NCBI RefSeq assembly: GCF_000239815.1
Contig: NZ_CAFK01000012.1
Location: forward strand, 1-59,227
Direction of reading: 5' to 3'
Length of the DNA: 59,227 bases
Source of the DNA: Bradyrhizobium sp. STM 3843
Lineage (GTDB): Bacteria > Pseudomonadota > Alphaproteobacteria > Rhizobiales > Xanthobacteraceae
Part shown: in pieces, positions 8,999-18,591 of the stretch
How positions within the stretch are numbered: position 1 is the first letter of the stretch
Layout: each line of letters begins with the position of its first letter
The notes under the pieces: generated by a model
Databases searched by the model: none
Told to the model about the DNA's origin: nothing
The model's input: only the letters and a program-made list of their open reading frames with translations
Made by a program: the position numbers and the translations under genes

Positions 8999-9505
8999 AT
9001 GTCAGTATCGATGCCAATGTCACGCCGCATCATCATCTCGCTCGGGCTCGTGCTCATGGCCACATCCGCGCAGTCTGCCCCGGCCAACAAGGTGCTGGGC
9101 ACGTGGCGGATGATATCGGCGCAGATCGATCCGGATGGCCGCAACGTGCCGGCCTATGGCCCTGTGCCGAACGGCCTGCTGGTTTTCACCGCCGACATGC
9201 ATTTCGTGGAGGTCCTCACCGACTCCACGATTCCGAAATTCGCGTCGAATGCCCGCGGCCACGGCACCGCGGAGGAGAACCAGGCGGCGATGGCGGGAAG
9301 CATCGGCTTTTTCGGCACCTATGAGGTGGACGAGAACGGCGAGTTCAGTGGCAATCGTGTCGAGGGTTCGACCTTCCCAAACTGGGTCGGTGACATCAGG
9401 ACGCGCAAGCAGCTGCGGCTCGACGTGGACGGCGATCGCATGTCTGAGAATTTCCTGCGGCCGGAAGGGACCAGGATCGTCATCACCTGGCAGCGGGTGC
9501 GGTGA
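8999..9505 (+). CDS. Secreted lipocalin-like domain protein
   Basis: This 168-residue protein has a signal peptide (RRIIISLGLVLMATSAQSA, cleavage near residue 26) followed by a lipocalin-like domain (lipocalin_5 type). KVLGTWRMIS opens the barrel, then PNGLLVFTADMHF, GFFGTYEVDENG and a closing RIVITWQRV. An AGGAG sequence lies 5-10 bases before the ATG. It shares orientation with the SDR upstream and may be in its operon. These proteins usually have no assigned ligand. Confidence 0.82.
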   Translation: MSVSMPMSRRIIISLGLVLMATSAQSAPANKVLGTWRMISAQIDPDGRNVPAYGPVPNGLLVFTADMHFVEVLTDSTIPKFASNARGHGTAEENQAAMAGSIGFFGTYEVDENGEFSGNRVEGSTFPNWVGDIRTRKQLRLDVDGDRMSENFLRPEGTRIVITWQRVR

Positions 9506-9705
9506 GACTTCGAGACATCACAGGGCTGCACACATCGCGTGCTCCGAAATCGGAATTGAACGCTCTGCTCACGTTTTGACCATTGCAGTCCAGGAACTTT
9601 GTGCGGCACGGGATTTTGACTAGGGCGTTTCAGCGGCGGTAGCTACGATTTCACGAACTATCTCGATTGCCGCAGCTTTACCCCCATTCAGAAGGACCCC
9701 GCGCG

Positions 9706-11436
9706 ATGGCCACGATAGCAGACCATATCGTCGAGACCCTGGAGCTTGCCGGCGTCGAGCGGATCTATGGCGTCGTCGGCGATAGCCTGAATGGGCTGAC
9801 GGAGTCGCTGCGCCGGCGGCAGACCATCGACTGGATTCACGTCCGTCACGAGGAGGCCGCGGCGTTCGCGGCCTCGGGCGAGTCGCAGATCACCGGGCGG
9901 CTGGCGGTGTGCGCCGGCTCCTGCGGTCCCGGCAATCTGCATCTGATCAACGGCCTTTACGACGCGCAGCGCAGCCGCACGCCGGTGCTGGCGATCGCGG
10001 CGCATATCCCGTCCAGCGAGATCGGCGGCGGCTATTTCCAGGAGACGCATCCGCAAAACCTGTTCCGGGAATGCAGCGTCTATTGCGAGCTGATCTCCGA
10101 TGCCTCGCAGATGCCGTTCGTGCTGGAGAATGCGATCCGCTCAGCGCTCGGCGAGCGTGGTGTGGCCGTGATCGTCATTCCCGGCGATGTTGCGTTGAAA
10201 CCAGCGCCGAAGCGCCCGGCCGCGGCCGCAGCCGGCCTGCTACCGCCGAAACCGGTGGTGCGTCCGGCCGAAGCCGAGCTCGATGCGTTGGCCAAGCTGT
10301 TGAACAGCGCGCAGCGCGTGACGTTGTTCTGCGGCCGCGGCTGCGCCGGCGCCCATGCCGAGCTGATGGCGCTGGCCGGCGCGCTGCAGAGCCCGATCGT
10401 GCACGCGCTCGGTGGCAAGGAATATGTCGAATACGAGAATCCTTACGATGTCGGGCTCACCGGCTTCATCGGCTTCTCCTCCGGCTACGCGGCGATGCAT
10501 GCCTGCGACATGCTGCTGATGCTCGGCACTGATTTTCCCTACAAGCAGTTCTTCCCGACCGATGTGCGCATCGCCCAGGTCGACATCCGGCCGAGCCAGC
10601 TCGGGCGCCGCGCCAGGCTCGACCTCGGCGTGGTCGGCGATGTCGGCGAGACCATTCGCGCGCTGCTGCCGAAGCTCAGCAACAAATCCGACCGCCGCCA
10701 TCTCGACGAGGGTCTTGCGCGCTACAAATCGGCGCGGCGCGGGTTGGACGACCTCGCGGTGGGCACGCCCGGCCGGCCGCCGATCCATCCGCAATACCTG
10801 ACGCGCCTGCTCAGCGAGGCCGCCACGGACGATGCGGTCTTCACCTTCGATGTCGGCATGCCCACCATCTGGGCGGCGCGCTATGTCGCGGTCAACGGTA
10901 AGCGCCGCCTGGTCGGATCGCTGGTGCATGGCTCGATGGCGAACGCGATGTCGCAGGCGATCGGCATCCAGGCCGCGCAGGCCGGCCGCCAAGTGATCTC
11001 GCTGTCCGGCGATGGTGGCTTTGCGATGCTGATGGGCGATCTCATCACCCTGAAGCAGATGAAGCTGCCGGTGAAGGTGGTGATCTACAACAACGGCACG
11101 CTCGGCTTCGTCGCGCTGGAGATGAAGGCGGCGGGCTTCGTCGAGAGTGGCACCGATTTGGAGAACCCCGATTTCGCCGCCATGGCGAACGCGATGGGCA
11201 TTCACGGGCGGCGGGTCGAGGATCCCGGCGATCTGCCGGGCGCTGTCTCCGAGTTTCTCAACCATAACGGCCCGGCGGTGCTGGACGTGGTCACCGCCAA
11301 GCAGGAGCTGTCGATGCCGCCGACCATTGGGCTTGAGCAGGTCAAGGGCTTTTCCGTCTGGGTGATCCGCGCCGTCATGAGCGGTCGCGGCGACGAGGTG
11401 ATCGATCTCGCCAAGGAGAACCTGCTGCCGCGGTGA
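9706..11436 (+). CDS. poxB: Pyruvate dehydrogenase (quinone)-like thiamine diphosphate enzyme
   Basis: This 576-residue TPP enzyme matches the length of E. coli PoxB (572), which decarboxylates pyruvate to acetate and CO2 and passes electrons to ubiquinone at the membrane. The N-terminal PYR domain has the catalytic glutamate in HVRHEEAAAFAA. The central FAD-type domain follows, and the C-terminal PP domain carries the GDGGF...NN TPP/Mg motif (LSGDGGFAMLMGD through YNNGTLGFV). AGAAGGA at 9690-9696 supports the ATG at 9706. It stands alone. Related oxalyl-CoA or acetolactate enzymes are less likely because of the PoxB-like CGPGNLHLINGLYDA stretch. Confidence 0.85.
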   Translation: MATIADHIVETLELAGVERIYGVVGDSLNGLTESLRRRQTIDWIHVRHEEAAAFAASGESQITGRLAVCAGSCGPGNLHLINGLYDAQRSRTPVLAIAAHIPSSEIGGGYFQETHPQNLFRECSVYCELISDASQMPFVLENAIRSALGERGVAVIVIPGDVALKPAPKRPAAAAAGLLPPKPVVRPAEAELDALAKLLNSAQRVTLFCGRGCAGAHAELMALAGALQSPIVHALGGKEYVEYENPYDVGLTGFIGFSSGYAAMHACDMLLMLGTDFPYKQFFPTDVRIAQVDIRPSQLGRRARLDLGVVGDVGETIRALLPKLSNKSDRRHLDEGLARYKSARRGLDDLAVGTPGRPPIHPQYLTRLLSEAATDDAVFTFDVGMPTIWAARYVAVNGKRRLVGSLVHGSMANAMSQAIGIQAAQAGRQVISLSGDGGFAMLMGDLITLKQMKLPVKVVIYNNGTLGFVALEMKAAGFVESGTDLENPDFAAMANAMGIHGRRVEDPGDLPGAVSEFLNHNGPAVLDVVTAKQELSMPPTIGLEQVKGFSVWVIRAVMSGRGDEVIDLAKENLLPR

Positions 11437-11483
11437 TGCGGAGCGAGCGCATAATGAAGAGAACATGGGCAGCATCTTTTGTG

Positions 11484-11602
11484 GCCATCCTTCGAGACGC
11501 CCGCCTCCGGCGGGCTCCTCAGGATGAGGCATTTTCAGCTGCAAGATTGTAGACCCTCATGGTGAGGGCGCGGCAAGGCCGCGCGTCTCGAACCATGAGG
11601 CC
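11484..11602. repeat. Intergenic palindromic repeat pair (alphaproteobacterial dispersed type)
   Basis: Two hairpin-forming units lie between genes. The first (about 11484-11529) has arms CATCCT and AGGATG around a GC-rich loop. The second (about 11554-11602) has arms CCTCATGGT and ACCATGAGG. I recall such units from many Bradyrhizobium intergenic regions; the family membership is from memory, the inverted repeats are seen directly. Confidence 0.7.
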
Positions 11603-11640
11603 CGGCGTTCTTCCCGCACAGCCTCTGAGGTGATTTAGGG

Positions 11641-12108
11641 ATGGTCTTCAAACTAGGCATCATCTCCGATACGCACGGTCTGCTGAGGCCGGAGGCGGTG
11701 CATCGTCTCGCAGGTGTCGATCACATCATTCACGCCGGCGATATCGGACGCGCCGACGTGCTGGACGGACTGCGCCGGTTCGCGCCGGTCACGGCGATCA
11801 GGGGCAATGTCGATGTCGGCGAATGGGCAAGGGACTATCCCGAGACGACGACAGTGCAGCTTGAGGGGCGGTCGTTCTATGTCTTGCACGATCTCGGCGC
11901 GCTCGGCATCGATCCCATGGCGCTCGGTATCGACGCCGTGATTTCAGGCCATTCGCACAAGGTCAGGATCGAGACGATCGGCGGTGTGCTCTATCTGAAT
12001 CCCGGCAGCGCCGGCCCGCGCCGGTTTCGGCTTCCGATTACGCTGGCGACACTCGACCTTGGGCCCGGCGATCTGCAGCCCGTGATCCACGATCTCGGTG
12101 CTGGCTGA
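11641..12108 (+). CDS. YfcE/MJ0936-type metallophosphoesterase
   Basis: This 155-residue calcineurin-like phosphodiesterase has all metal-ligand motifs: SDTHG near the N-terminus, HAGDIG, RGNVD, and GHSHK at about residue 104, followed by NPGSAG. Size and motif spacing fit the YfcE/YsnB group, which hydrolyses phosphodiesters with Mn or similar metals. It is cytoplasmic and lies after the intergenic repeats as a single gene, convergent with the phospholipase gene. Confidence 0.9.
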   Translation: MVFKLGIISDTHGLLRPEAVHRLAGVDHIIHAGDIGRADVLDGLRRFAPVTAIRGNVDVGEWARDYPETTTVQLEGRSFYVLHDLGALGIDPMALGIDAVISGHSHKVRIETIGGVLYLNPGSAGPRRFRLPITLATLDLGPGDLQPVIHDLGAG

Positions 12109-12198
12109 GGCCGGAAGTCCATTCTGCAAGATTCCGCCGCTCCGCGCGGCGGCTCCGACGGGACGGCAGTCGTCCCGTCGGGCTCGCGATGATGCGGT

Positions 12199-14208
12199 TT
12201 AGGGAAGATAGTTCGGCGCCGTCGGCCCATGCGTGAAGTCGAACGCATCGAACAGATCGTCGATCGCGGGCATGTTGACCGGCACATAGGGATTGGCCGG
12301 CATGCTCAGCGGGTTCGGCAGGTTGTCGCGGCTGCGGTTGGTCAGCGGCCTCAACATCCAATTGCGCTCGATGAACTTCAGCAGCGACACGTGGTCACCG
12401 TAGGAATGGTGAATCTTGCCGCCGTTCGAATAGGCCGACAGCACCAGCAGCGGAATCCGCGGTCCGTCGCCGAAGAAGTCGATCGGCTGCACGAAGCCGG
12501 AATCGTAGTAGCCGCCGGCCTCGTCGAAGGTGATGAACACGGCGGTTTCCGCGGCGAGGCGGGGGTTCTTCTGCAACTCGGTCAGGATGTTCTGCACATA
12601 GGCCTCGAACAGGTCGATCTTCGAGGACTGCGGATGACCGTCCATATAGCCGTCGGGCTTGCCGAACGACACCGAGGGCAGCGTGTCGTTCTGGATCCCG
12701 GCGATCAGGTCGCGGGTGTCCTTCATGTGTGCCGCGCGCTGGGTGGCATCGCCCATGATCGCGCTGAGATACTGGAATGGGTTGCAGATCGCGCAGTAGA
12801 CGGCGCCCCAAGCATGATCGGGATCGCTGCCGGCCCATTCGTTCTTGTCCGCCGCGACGGCGGCATCCTTCAGGCCCGCGCCGAACCAGGCCCAGGTGAT
12901 CTGGTGCTCGTTGAGCTCGTCGCCGATGCTGCGCAGCGACGACGGCGGCACGCTGCCGCTCAACGCGCCGTTCGGGTTATAGCCGGGGTTCGAGTTGTTG
13001 ATCAGGTAGTAGTGACCGGCTTCGCAGTTCGACTTGGCGGGATAAGGCAGCCTGGCCAGATAGTTCACGATCGGCGCCACGCCCGGCTGGGTGCTGTCGG
13101 CGCAGTTCACGAAATTCTGGTCATTGGTGAAGTTGTTGATCGCGTTCGGATCCGGCAGCGTCGGCGAGGGGTTCGGATTGGCAACCCAGGACGGATTCGG
13201 CGCCGTCGCGTGGCCCTGGCCGTCGGAAAAATACAGGGCGTCGCCGGTGGCGAGCATCATGTGGTTCGGATAGGTGCCGCCGAGGAACGACTGATGGAAG
13301 TTGTCGCTCAAGGTGAAGCGATCGGCCAGCGTCTTGAAATACGGAACCTGTCCCTGGGCCATGTTGTAGAAGCCCATCGGGTTGCCGAGCGCCCAGGTCT
13401 GGTTGGTCGCCAGCATCGTGAACGGGAACAGGTCGTTCAGGCAGCCGGTCGGATTGGCCTGGGTCGCGTTCTCCAGGCTGCAATCCTGCTGCTGGGCAGC
13501 CTGGAAGAAGCGATGCGTCTGGTCACCGGTGTAGTCGTGCTCGCTGATATCCGGACCCTGGAACGGGAACGGGCCGGCGAGCGAGCCGGCGCCGGGAATG
13601 CGGGTATCAAGCACGCCCTGCGGCAGGTTGCTCCAGCCTTCGCTCAACAGACCGAACTGGCTGACCTGGATGTCCGGATCCTCGGAATGGACCAGCTGCG
13701 CCTCCTGGGCCCAATTCGGATCGCCATCGGGCCCGTAGAACGGAGCGGAGTAGCCGACGCCGTAAGGATAGAACGCATTCGGTCCCGAGGGCGCGCCGCC
13801 GGTGGTCGGCTGCGGCATCGGATGCAGCGACTTGTTGTAGGGAATCTTGGCGATCTTCGGCGCGCCGATGTAGTAGCTCGGCTGCGGTGTGACCGAATAT
13901 TGCTGAGCCAGCGCGTAGTTCGGACCTGGGCTGCCGTCGGCATTGACGATGCCCTTCGACAGCAGGTTGCTGATGGTCTGCCCTTTGCCCTTCGGCGTGT
14001 AGGTCGCAAAGGTGTGGTCGAAGCCGCGGTTTTCACCGATCAGGATGATGACATGCTTGATCGGGCTCGTGGTCCGCACCGCGTCGGCCGGGTCCGTCGT
14101 GGCTGCAATTGCACCATTTGCGATGGCAAGAATCGATGTTGCCACCGTGACATAGAGAGCTGTGGTCGATCGCCAGCTGCGACGACGACCTGAATGCGCG
14201 TAACTCAT
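12199..14208 (-). CDS. Secreted phospholipase C/acid phosphatase-type phosphoesterase (PF04185)
   Basis: This 669-residue protein of the bacterial phospholipase C/AcpA phosphoesterase family is exported by an N-terminal signal (WRSTTALYVTVATSILAIANGAIA). The hallmark HVIILIGENRGFDHTFATY contains the conserved ENrxFDH metal and nucleophile region. Later come FITFDEAGGYYD and, near the C-terminus, SYGDHVSLLKFIERNW. It probably removes phosphate or head groups from phospholipids or phosphomonoesters in the periplasm. I chose the ATG at 14208 because GGAGAAGA precedes it; 14253 is possible. About 250 bases without a gene lie upstream; I could not identify a Pho box there. Confidence 0.88.
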   Translation of the reverse strand: MSYAHSGRRRSWRSTTALYVTVATSILAIANGAIAATTDPADAVRTTSPIKHVIILIGENRGFDHTFATYTPKGKGQTISNLLSKGIVNADGSPGPNYALAQQYSVTPQPSYYIGAPKIAKIPYNKSLHPMPQPTTGGAPSGPNAFYPYGVGYSAPFYGPDGDPNWAQEAQLVHSEDPDIQVSQFGLLSEGWSNLPQGVLDTRIPGAGSLAGPFPFQGPDISEHDYTGDQTHRFFQAAQQQDCSLENATQANPTGCLNDLFPFTMLATNQTWALGNPMGFYNMAQGQVPYFKTLADRFTLSDNFHQSFLGGTYPNHMMLATGDALYFSDGQGHATAPNPSWVANPNPSPTLPDPNAINNFTNDQNFVNCADSTQPGVAPIVNYLARLPYPAKSNCEAGHYYLINNSNPGYNPNGALSGSVPPSSLRSIGDELNEHQITWAWFGAGLKDAAVAADKNEWAGSDPDHAWGAVYCAICNPFQYLSAIMGDATQRAAHMKDTRDLIAGIQNDTLPSVSFGKPDGYMDGHPQSSKIDLFEAYVQNILTELQKNPRLAAETAVFITFDEAGGYYDSGFVQPIDFFGDGPRIPLLVLSAYSNGGKIHHSYGDHVSLLKFIERNWMLRPLTNRSRDNLPNPLSMPANPYVPVNMPAIDDLFDAFDFTHGPTAPNYLP

Positions 14209-14459
14209 TGAAGGTCTTCTCCGTGAACGCAAATCGTTCAGGAATACCTTCATTGCAGGACATTATGACGCACGCCCTGGAGATATGTAACACTTGAAAT
14301 ACATTTTTATGCATTCAGACACATTCGGTCGAAATCGCGCAGCACTTCAACCGGGCGGACGTAACGCTCCGGACTACTTAGTTCGTGTCAGCGTCGATCT
14401 TGCGCATCGTCGATTGCGCGTGTCACGCGCACGATCTTTCGATTAAGTTGTAGTTGCGC

Positions 14460-15935
14460 TCAGCGTTCCGCCGGAGCCGGCTTCGCTGTGGTCTCGGCAA
14501 TCGGAACAGCAAGAGCGGTCGGCACTGGCGCCGGCTTTCCGGCCTGCCTGAGATTCTGCCAGAGCGCCGCATAATGCGCCCGGTGGACCATGGGATTGAA
14601 CAGCGACCATTGCTGCGCGTTGGAGAGCAGCTGCGGCAATGCCACGACGGATAGTTTGCGATATCTGGCGAATTCCGCCGCGGCGTCGTCGAAACGTCCG
14701 GCTGCAGCAGCGGTGCCGATGCGCCGGAACAGGATCACCGTGTCCTTGAGGATCGCGCGCGCGGCGAGGCGTTCGTGCAGGCCATCGCTCACCGTGGGGT
14801 CGCGGCGATCCGGAAACTGTTCGGTCAGATCGCGCAGTTCGCGGCCGATGGTGTCCACCGCAAGATCGATGACGGCGACATCATGGGCCGGAATGGCGGT
14901 GTCCAGCACGGTCGCGAAATCATTGATCTCCTTGAGCCGCGCCGTCACGCCCTCTCTGTCCAGCGGAACCAAGCCATCGCCGACGGCGACGAGATAGGCG
15001 ATGAGGTCGGAGCGATCCTGCGGCGTCAGCGCCAGCTCATAGGTCCGTTCGAAATGCCCGACGACCTGGTCCAGCCGGTCGAAGCGGCCATCGTGGAAGT
15101 AGGGCGCATTGAAATCGGCGTTCAGCAGCGTCGGGGTCTTGAACAGGCCGCCGGAGCCGACGTTGTGCTGCTTGTGATCGACGAAGCCTTCGGATGGAAC
15201 ATGGCAGGTTGCGCAGCTCATGTTCGGGTCATGCGGAAACGGCCGCGCGAAGATCGCCTCGCCGCGCCGTTCCGCTTCGCTCGATTGCGAGGTCAGGCGG
15301 CCGCGCGCGTCGAGGCTCGTGTTGCGCAGGAAATCGATGTCCTCGATATAGGCGACCACGGCGTCGAGGACGGCGGGCGAGGGCTCGTCGCCGGCAAATT
15401 CGTTGACGATGACGTTGCGGACGAACTCGCGCAGCGAGGCGATCCGCCCGTCATGGCCGTAAGGGGCGAGATAGCGCGCGCCACGCAGGCTCGGAATCCG
15501 GACCGGGTCGAGCACACCATTATGGGCCTTGGGATTGAACAGCGGACCCGTGGTGTCGAAGTTGCCCGGCCGGGTCGACATCCCCGGTACATAGAGTCTG
15601 GCATTGCCGGCACCGTTGACGTGGCAGGTGCCGCAGCTCATGCCCGTGCGTCGCGCCGGACCGCCCAGCAGGGTCGGGGAGTTGAAGGCGAGATCGCCAA
15701 GGTCGACTTGGTAGGACTTGAAGCCGCCGCTGGCTTCGGAGTGAAACACCTCGGTCGGCCGATACATCGCGTCTTCGTTCAGCTCGGTGCCGGCCGGCAG
15801 CACGCTCTGATCACCGCTGAGCGGAAACGCGGCTACCGGGCCAATTCCCGACGCCAGGACCAGATTGATCGCAACCGCGAACATCGCTCGTCGTACCATC
15901 ACCAGACCGGTCCCTGAATTATGTCGATTGGCCAT
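14460..15935 (-). CDS. Di-heme cytochrome c peroxidase (CcpA/MauG superfamily)
   Basis: This periplasmic 491-residue protein has two c-type heme sites, CGTCH (about residue 101) and CATCH (about residue 243). The intervening YGHDGRIASL and FHDGRFDRLD segments are typical of bacterial di-heme peroxidases. A signal sequence (MFAVAINLVLASGIGPVAA) is present; the start may be 15935 or the internal ATG at 15899. The C-terminal ~130 residues extend beyond the peroxidase core as a helical region. It lies 48 bases downstream of an imelysin-family gene on the same strand, an association also known in other proteobacteria, which suggests a shared iron or copper role. Confidence 0.87.
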   Translation of the reverse strand: MANRHNSGTGLVMVRRAMFAVAINLVLASGIGPVAAFPLSGDQSVLPAGTELNEDAMYRPTEVFHSEASGGFKSYQVDLGDLAFNSPTLLGGPARRTGMSCGTCHVNGAGNARLYVPGMSTRPGNFDTTGPLFNPKAHNGVLDPVRIPSLRGARYLAPYGHDGRIASLREFVRNVIVNEFAGDEPSPAVLDAVVAYIEDIDFLRNTSLDARGRLTSQSSEAERRGEAIFARPFPHDPNMSCATCHVPSEGFVDHKQHNVGSGGLFKTPTLLNADFNAPYFHDGRFDRLDQVVGHFERTYELALTPQDRSDLIAYLVAVGDGLVPLDREGVTARLKEINDFATVLDTAIPAHDVAVIDLAVDTIGRELRDLTEQFPDRRDPTVSDGLHERLAARAILKDTVILFRRIGTAAAAGRFDDAAAEFARYRKLSVVALPQLLSNAQQWSLFNPMVHRAHYAALWQNLRQAGKPAPVPTALAVPIAETTAKPAPAER

Positions 15936-15983
15936 GTTTTTGCGGGCAGCGCCGCCGCTGTGTCCGGCAGGCCGTCGGCGCCT

Positions 15984-16811
15984 CTATTGGAGTTCAAGCG
16001 TCGGCGGCGTCAGGCCGATCTCGGGCGCCGCGGCTTGCAGCGTCATCACGAGCTCTTCGCTGACGACGCGAAGCCGATCCTGATCGATCTGCCGGAGATC
16101 GCTCGCCACCAGCATGCGCTTCAGCTCGTCGATCCGGCCGTGCACCGTTCCGTCGAGCTTGGGGTCGCGGCTTTCGATCACGCCGGCGAAGATCGTGGTG
16201 TAGGCCTGTTCGATGCCCTCGACGTTGTGCCTGATGTCGTTGAGGGAGGTGCCGCTGACACGCGACTCGCCGCCGTCGAGCTTGCTTTCGCCGACTTCGT
16301 AAGCCAGGCGGGAGAGGCCGTCGAGCAGTCCCTGCGGCGTCAATCGGGTCTGGCGGGCCTTGGCCGCCATCGCCGTCAGGTCGCGCAGCAGCGCCTCGAT
16401 CTGCGGCGAGACGTCGGCGCGGCCGGCGCCGAACAGCGTGACTTCGATGGCGTGAAATCCGGTGGGGCCGTTCGGCCAGGCATCGATGTCGCGGTCGAGC
16501 TCGGGCGCAAAGCCGCTGGTGAAGACCTCGGCACGTTCCCACCCGACCCGGGCTTCGATCCAGGCTTGTTTCGCCAGGGCGAGATCACCGCCGGCGACGC
16601 TGTCACGCAGCTTCTCGACGCTGGCGATGCTGCCATCGACATCTGCGACGAGCTGCGTGCGATAGCGCTCGACCGCCGCATCGAACGAGGCGGTCGGCGT
16701 GGTGTCGGCTGCGACCGGGCCGGGCCCGGCCACTGCCGTGCACAGCACGGCGGCGCTCAAGACCGAAAGCACGTGGATGGATCGGATGGCGTGAAGGCGA
16801 TGACCGCGCAT
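15984..16811 (-). CDS. Imelysin-family periplasmic protein (peptidase M75/EfeO-like)
   Basis: This 275-residue protein has a signal peptide (residues about 8-35) and an imelysin/EfeO-type helical bundle. AWIEARVGWERAE is the first helix-hairpin signature. GFHAIEVTLFG contains the HxxE motif seen in this family, and DAWPNGPTG is also typical. Members bind metal or take part in iron uptake; proteolysis is not established. The ATG at 16811 removes 26 unlikely residues of the longer frame. It leads an apparent operon with the di-heme peroxidase, so the pair may handle a redox metal in the periplasm. Confidence 0.85.
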   Translation of the reverse strand: MRGHRLHAIRSIHVLSVLSAAVLCTAVAGPGPVAADTTPTASFDAAVERYRTQLVADVDGSIASVEKLRDSVAGGDLALAKQAWIEARVGWERAEVFTSGFAPELDRDIDAWPNGPTGFHAIEVTLFGAGRADVSPQIEALLRDLTAMAAKARQTRLTPQGLLDGLSRLAYEVGESKLDGGESRVSGTSLNDIRHNVEGIEQAYTTIFAGVIESRDPKLDGTVHGRIDELKRMLVASDLRQIDQDRLRVVSEELVMTLQAAAPEIGLTPPTLELQ

Positions 16812-17167
16812 CGTCAATGTTCCCAGCTGCCTCTCGCATCGCCGGCCGGCGCATGGGGCACCTCGCGAACGATCGATAACGCGCGGCAAACTACTTCGCG
16901 GACCTTATCACTATTATGTCGACTGCGACCTTTTGTCGTCCGGTGCGGCACGACATGCGGCCAAGTGCGGCTGCATGGAACCACTTGCATGAGTTGGTCA
17001 GACAAAGGGGCTTGTCCGGTTGCCGGACGCGTCGACGCACGGCCGCAGATCCCGTCGCGATGAAAGACCGATCTGTCATCTGGCCGATAGGTTAACGATG
17101 TTTAAACGCCGCCCGAGGGCGGCGATTGTCGCCGTCCCGCCTTGGACAACGAGAGTACATCCTTCCC
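16812..17167. other. 356-base divergent intergenic region (imelysin operon / curlin-repeat gene)
   Basis: No gene is supported here. It must contain promoters for both directions. I looked for an iron-type palindrome (Irr/RirA/Fur-like) next to the imelysin gene and saw none I would defend. The part near the curlin gene is AT-richer (GATGTTTAAACG at about 17095-17107). Confidence 0.6.
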
Positions 17168-18568
17168 ATGAAAACACTTACTGCCCTCGCGCTCGTGCTG
17201 GCGAGCGCGCCGGCGGCCTATGCCGCAGGCAATCTCGACAATGAGTCGTTCATCAAGCAGGTCGGCTCCTACAACAGCGCGACAGTCTCGCAGAAGAAAG
17301 GCAACAATAACCAGGCGACGCTGCAGGCCGGCCAGTACAATTCGGTCCTGAGCACGCAGACCGGCGGCAAGCCGGGCAGCAACAATTCGGCCAACGTCCA
17401 GACCGGCACCGACAACACCGCGCTGATCACGCAGACCAACGGCAACAACACCCAGGGCACCTTCCAGGTTGGTCACGCCAACGGCGTGGTCACCACCCAG
17501 GTGAGCCACCTCGCCAACGGCCAAAACAACTCGCGTAACGTCCAGGTCGGCGACTACAACTCCGCCGTCACCACCCAGACCAATTCGGCCCCGAATCCGC
17601 AGGCGACCGGCGTCGCCTACGCCAACAATGCGTTCAGCGCGCAGTTCGGAGCCGGCAACAGCACCTACGCCACGCAGACCGGCGGTCAGAACAACCAGGC
17701 CGCGGTTCAGGGCGGCAGCGGCAACATGGCGGTCGTGACGCAATCGAACAAGGCGATCACGCCCGCGTCAGCGCCGGTGGTCGGCGGCGCCAACACCTCC
17801 TTCACCGCGCAGTTCGGTGACAACAACATGATCACGGCGTCGCAGAAGACCGCGGATGCGAGCGGCACCTATGGCGGCTTCGCCAATGGTTACGGCAACG
17901 CGTCGGCGGCGCTGCAACGTGGTGCCGACAACATCGCCACGATCGACCAGAAGGGCTCGGCGAAAGCGGGCGACTTCTCGGCGAGCCCCGGCGTGTTCAA
18001 CGCCTCCGCGACGGTCCAGATCGGCGAGGCCAACTCGGTCACGGTGAAGCAGGGCGGCAGCACCGCTGGAAACTTCGGTGCGACCCCCGCCGACCAGGCC
18101 GCCAACGACACCAACGCCTCGTTCGTGGGACAGCGCGGCGCGCTGAACAACGCCGACATCAACCAGAAGAACGGCGGCAACACCCAGGCGACGTTCCAGA
18201 CCGGCTATGACAACCAGGTGACCGTCGCGCAGAAGACGCAGCCGCTCGGCACCGGCAATGGCAGCAACAACGCGCTGACCTTCCAGCACGGCGCCGACAA
18301 CAAGGCCAGCGTTGCGCAGGCCATGGCGGTGCCGCTGTCGGTCGGTACGAACAACTCGTTCATCAGCCAGATCGGCGGTTCGAACGTGGTCAACGCCGCC
18401 CAGACCACCGGCCAGCAGGCGGTGGCCGGCAACAACACCCAGGTCGCGCTCCAGGCCGGTTACGGCAACATGGCCACGATCTCCCAGGCCACCGGCGCCA
18501 ACGTGTCCAACGCCTCGTTCACCGCACAATACGGCTCGCACAACACCGCCGTGGTGACGCAGAAGTAA
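17168..18568 (+). CDS. Curlin-repeat (functional amyloid-like) secreted protein
   Basis: This 466-residue protein has a signal peptide (MKTLTALALVLASAPAAYA, cleavage near residue 20) and about 16 imperfect repeats, each with the curlin pattern N-x-(A/S)-x4-Q-x-G-x2-N-x5-Q, for example NNQATLQAGQYNSV. Spacing is about 22-37 residues because some repeats have Gly/Ala/Pro-rich inserts. It ends on a repeat (VVTQK), as CsgA does after its last repeat. It is about three times the length of CsgA (five repeats). No csgB, csgE, csgF or csgG gene is in the window, so nucleation and export partners are unknown. Probable role: extracellular amyloid or matrix fibre; inferred. Confidence 0.85.
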   Translation: MKTLTALALVLASAPAAYAAGNLDNESFIKQVGSYNSATVSQKKGNNNQATLQAGQYNSVLSTQTGGKPGSNNSANVQTGTDNTALITQTNGNNTQGTFQVGHANGVVTTQVSHLANGQNNSRNVQVGDYNSAVTTQTNSAPNPQATGVAYANNAFSAQFGAGNSTYATQTGGQNNQAAVQGGSGNMAVVTQSNKAITPASAPVVGGANTSFTAQFGDNNMITASQKTADASGTYGGFANGYGNASAALQRGADNIATIDQKGSAKAGDFSASPGVFNASATVQIGEANSVTVKQGGSTAGNFGATPADQAANDTNASFVGQRGALNNADINQKNGGNTQATFQTGYDNQVTVAQKTQPLGTGNGSNNALTFQHGADNKASVAQAMAVPLSVGTNNSFISQIGGSNVVNAAQTTGQQAVAGNNTQVALQAGYGNMATISQATGANVSNASFTAQYGSHNTAVVTQK

Positions 18569-18591
18569 CGCGCGAGACGATCAGCAAGCGG

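Noticed and set aside
10240..11544. 434-codon minus-strand frame across poxB
   Set aside because: The composition is typical of a shadow frame, and the plus strand encodes a full-length TPP enzyme with all motifs.
12229..14193. 654-codon plus-strand frame across the phospholipase gene
   Set aside because: It mirrors the minus-strand phosphoesterase, which has a signal peptide and conserved motifs. The plus-strand product is Arg/Val/Gly-rich and resembles nothing known.
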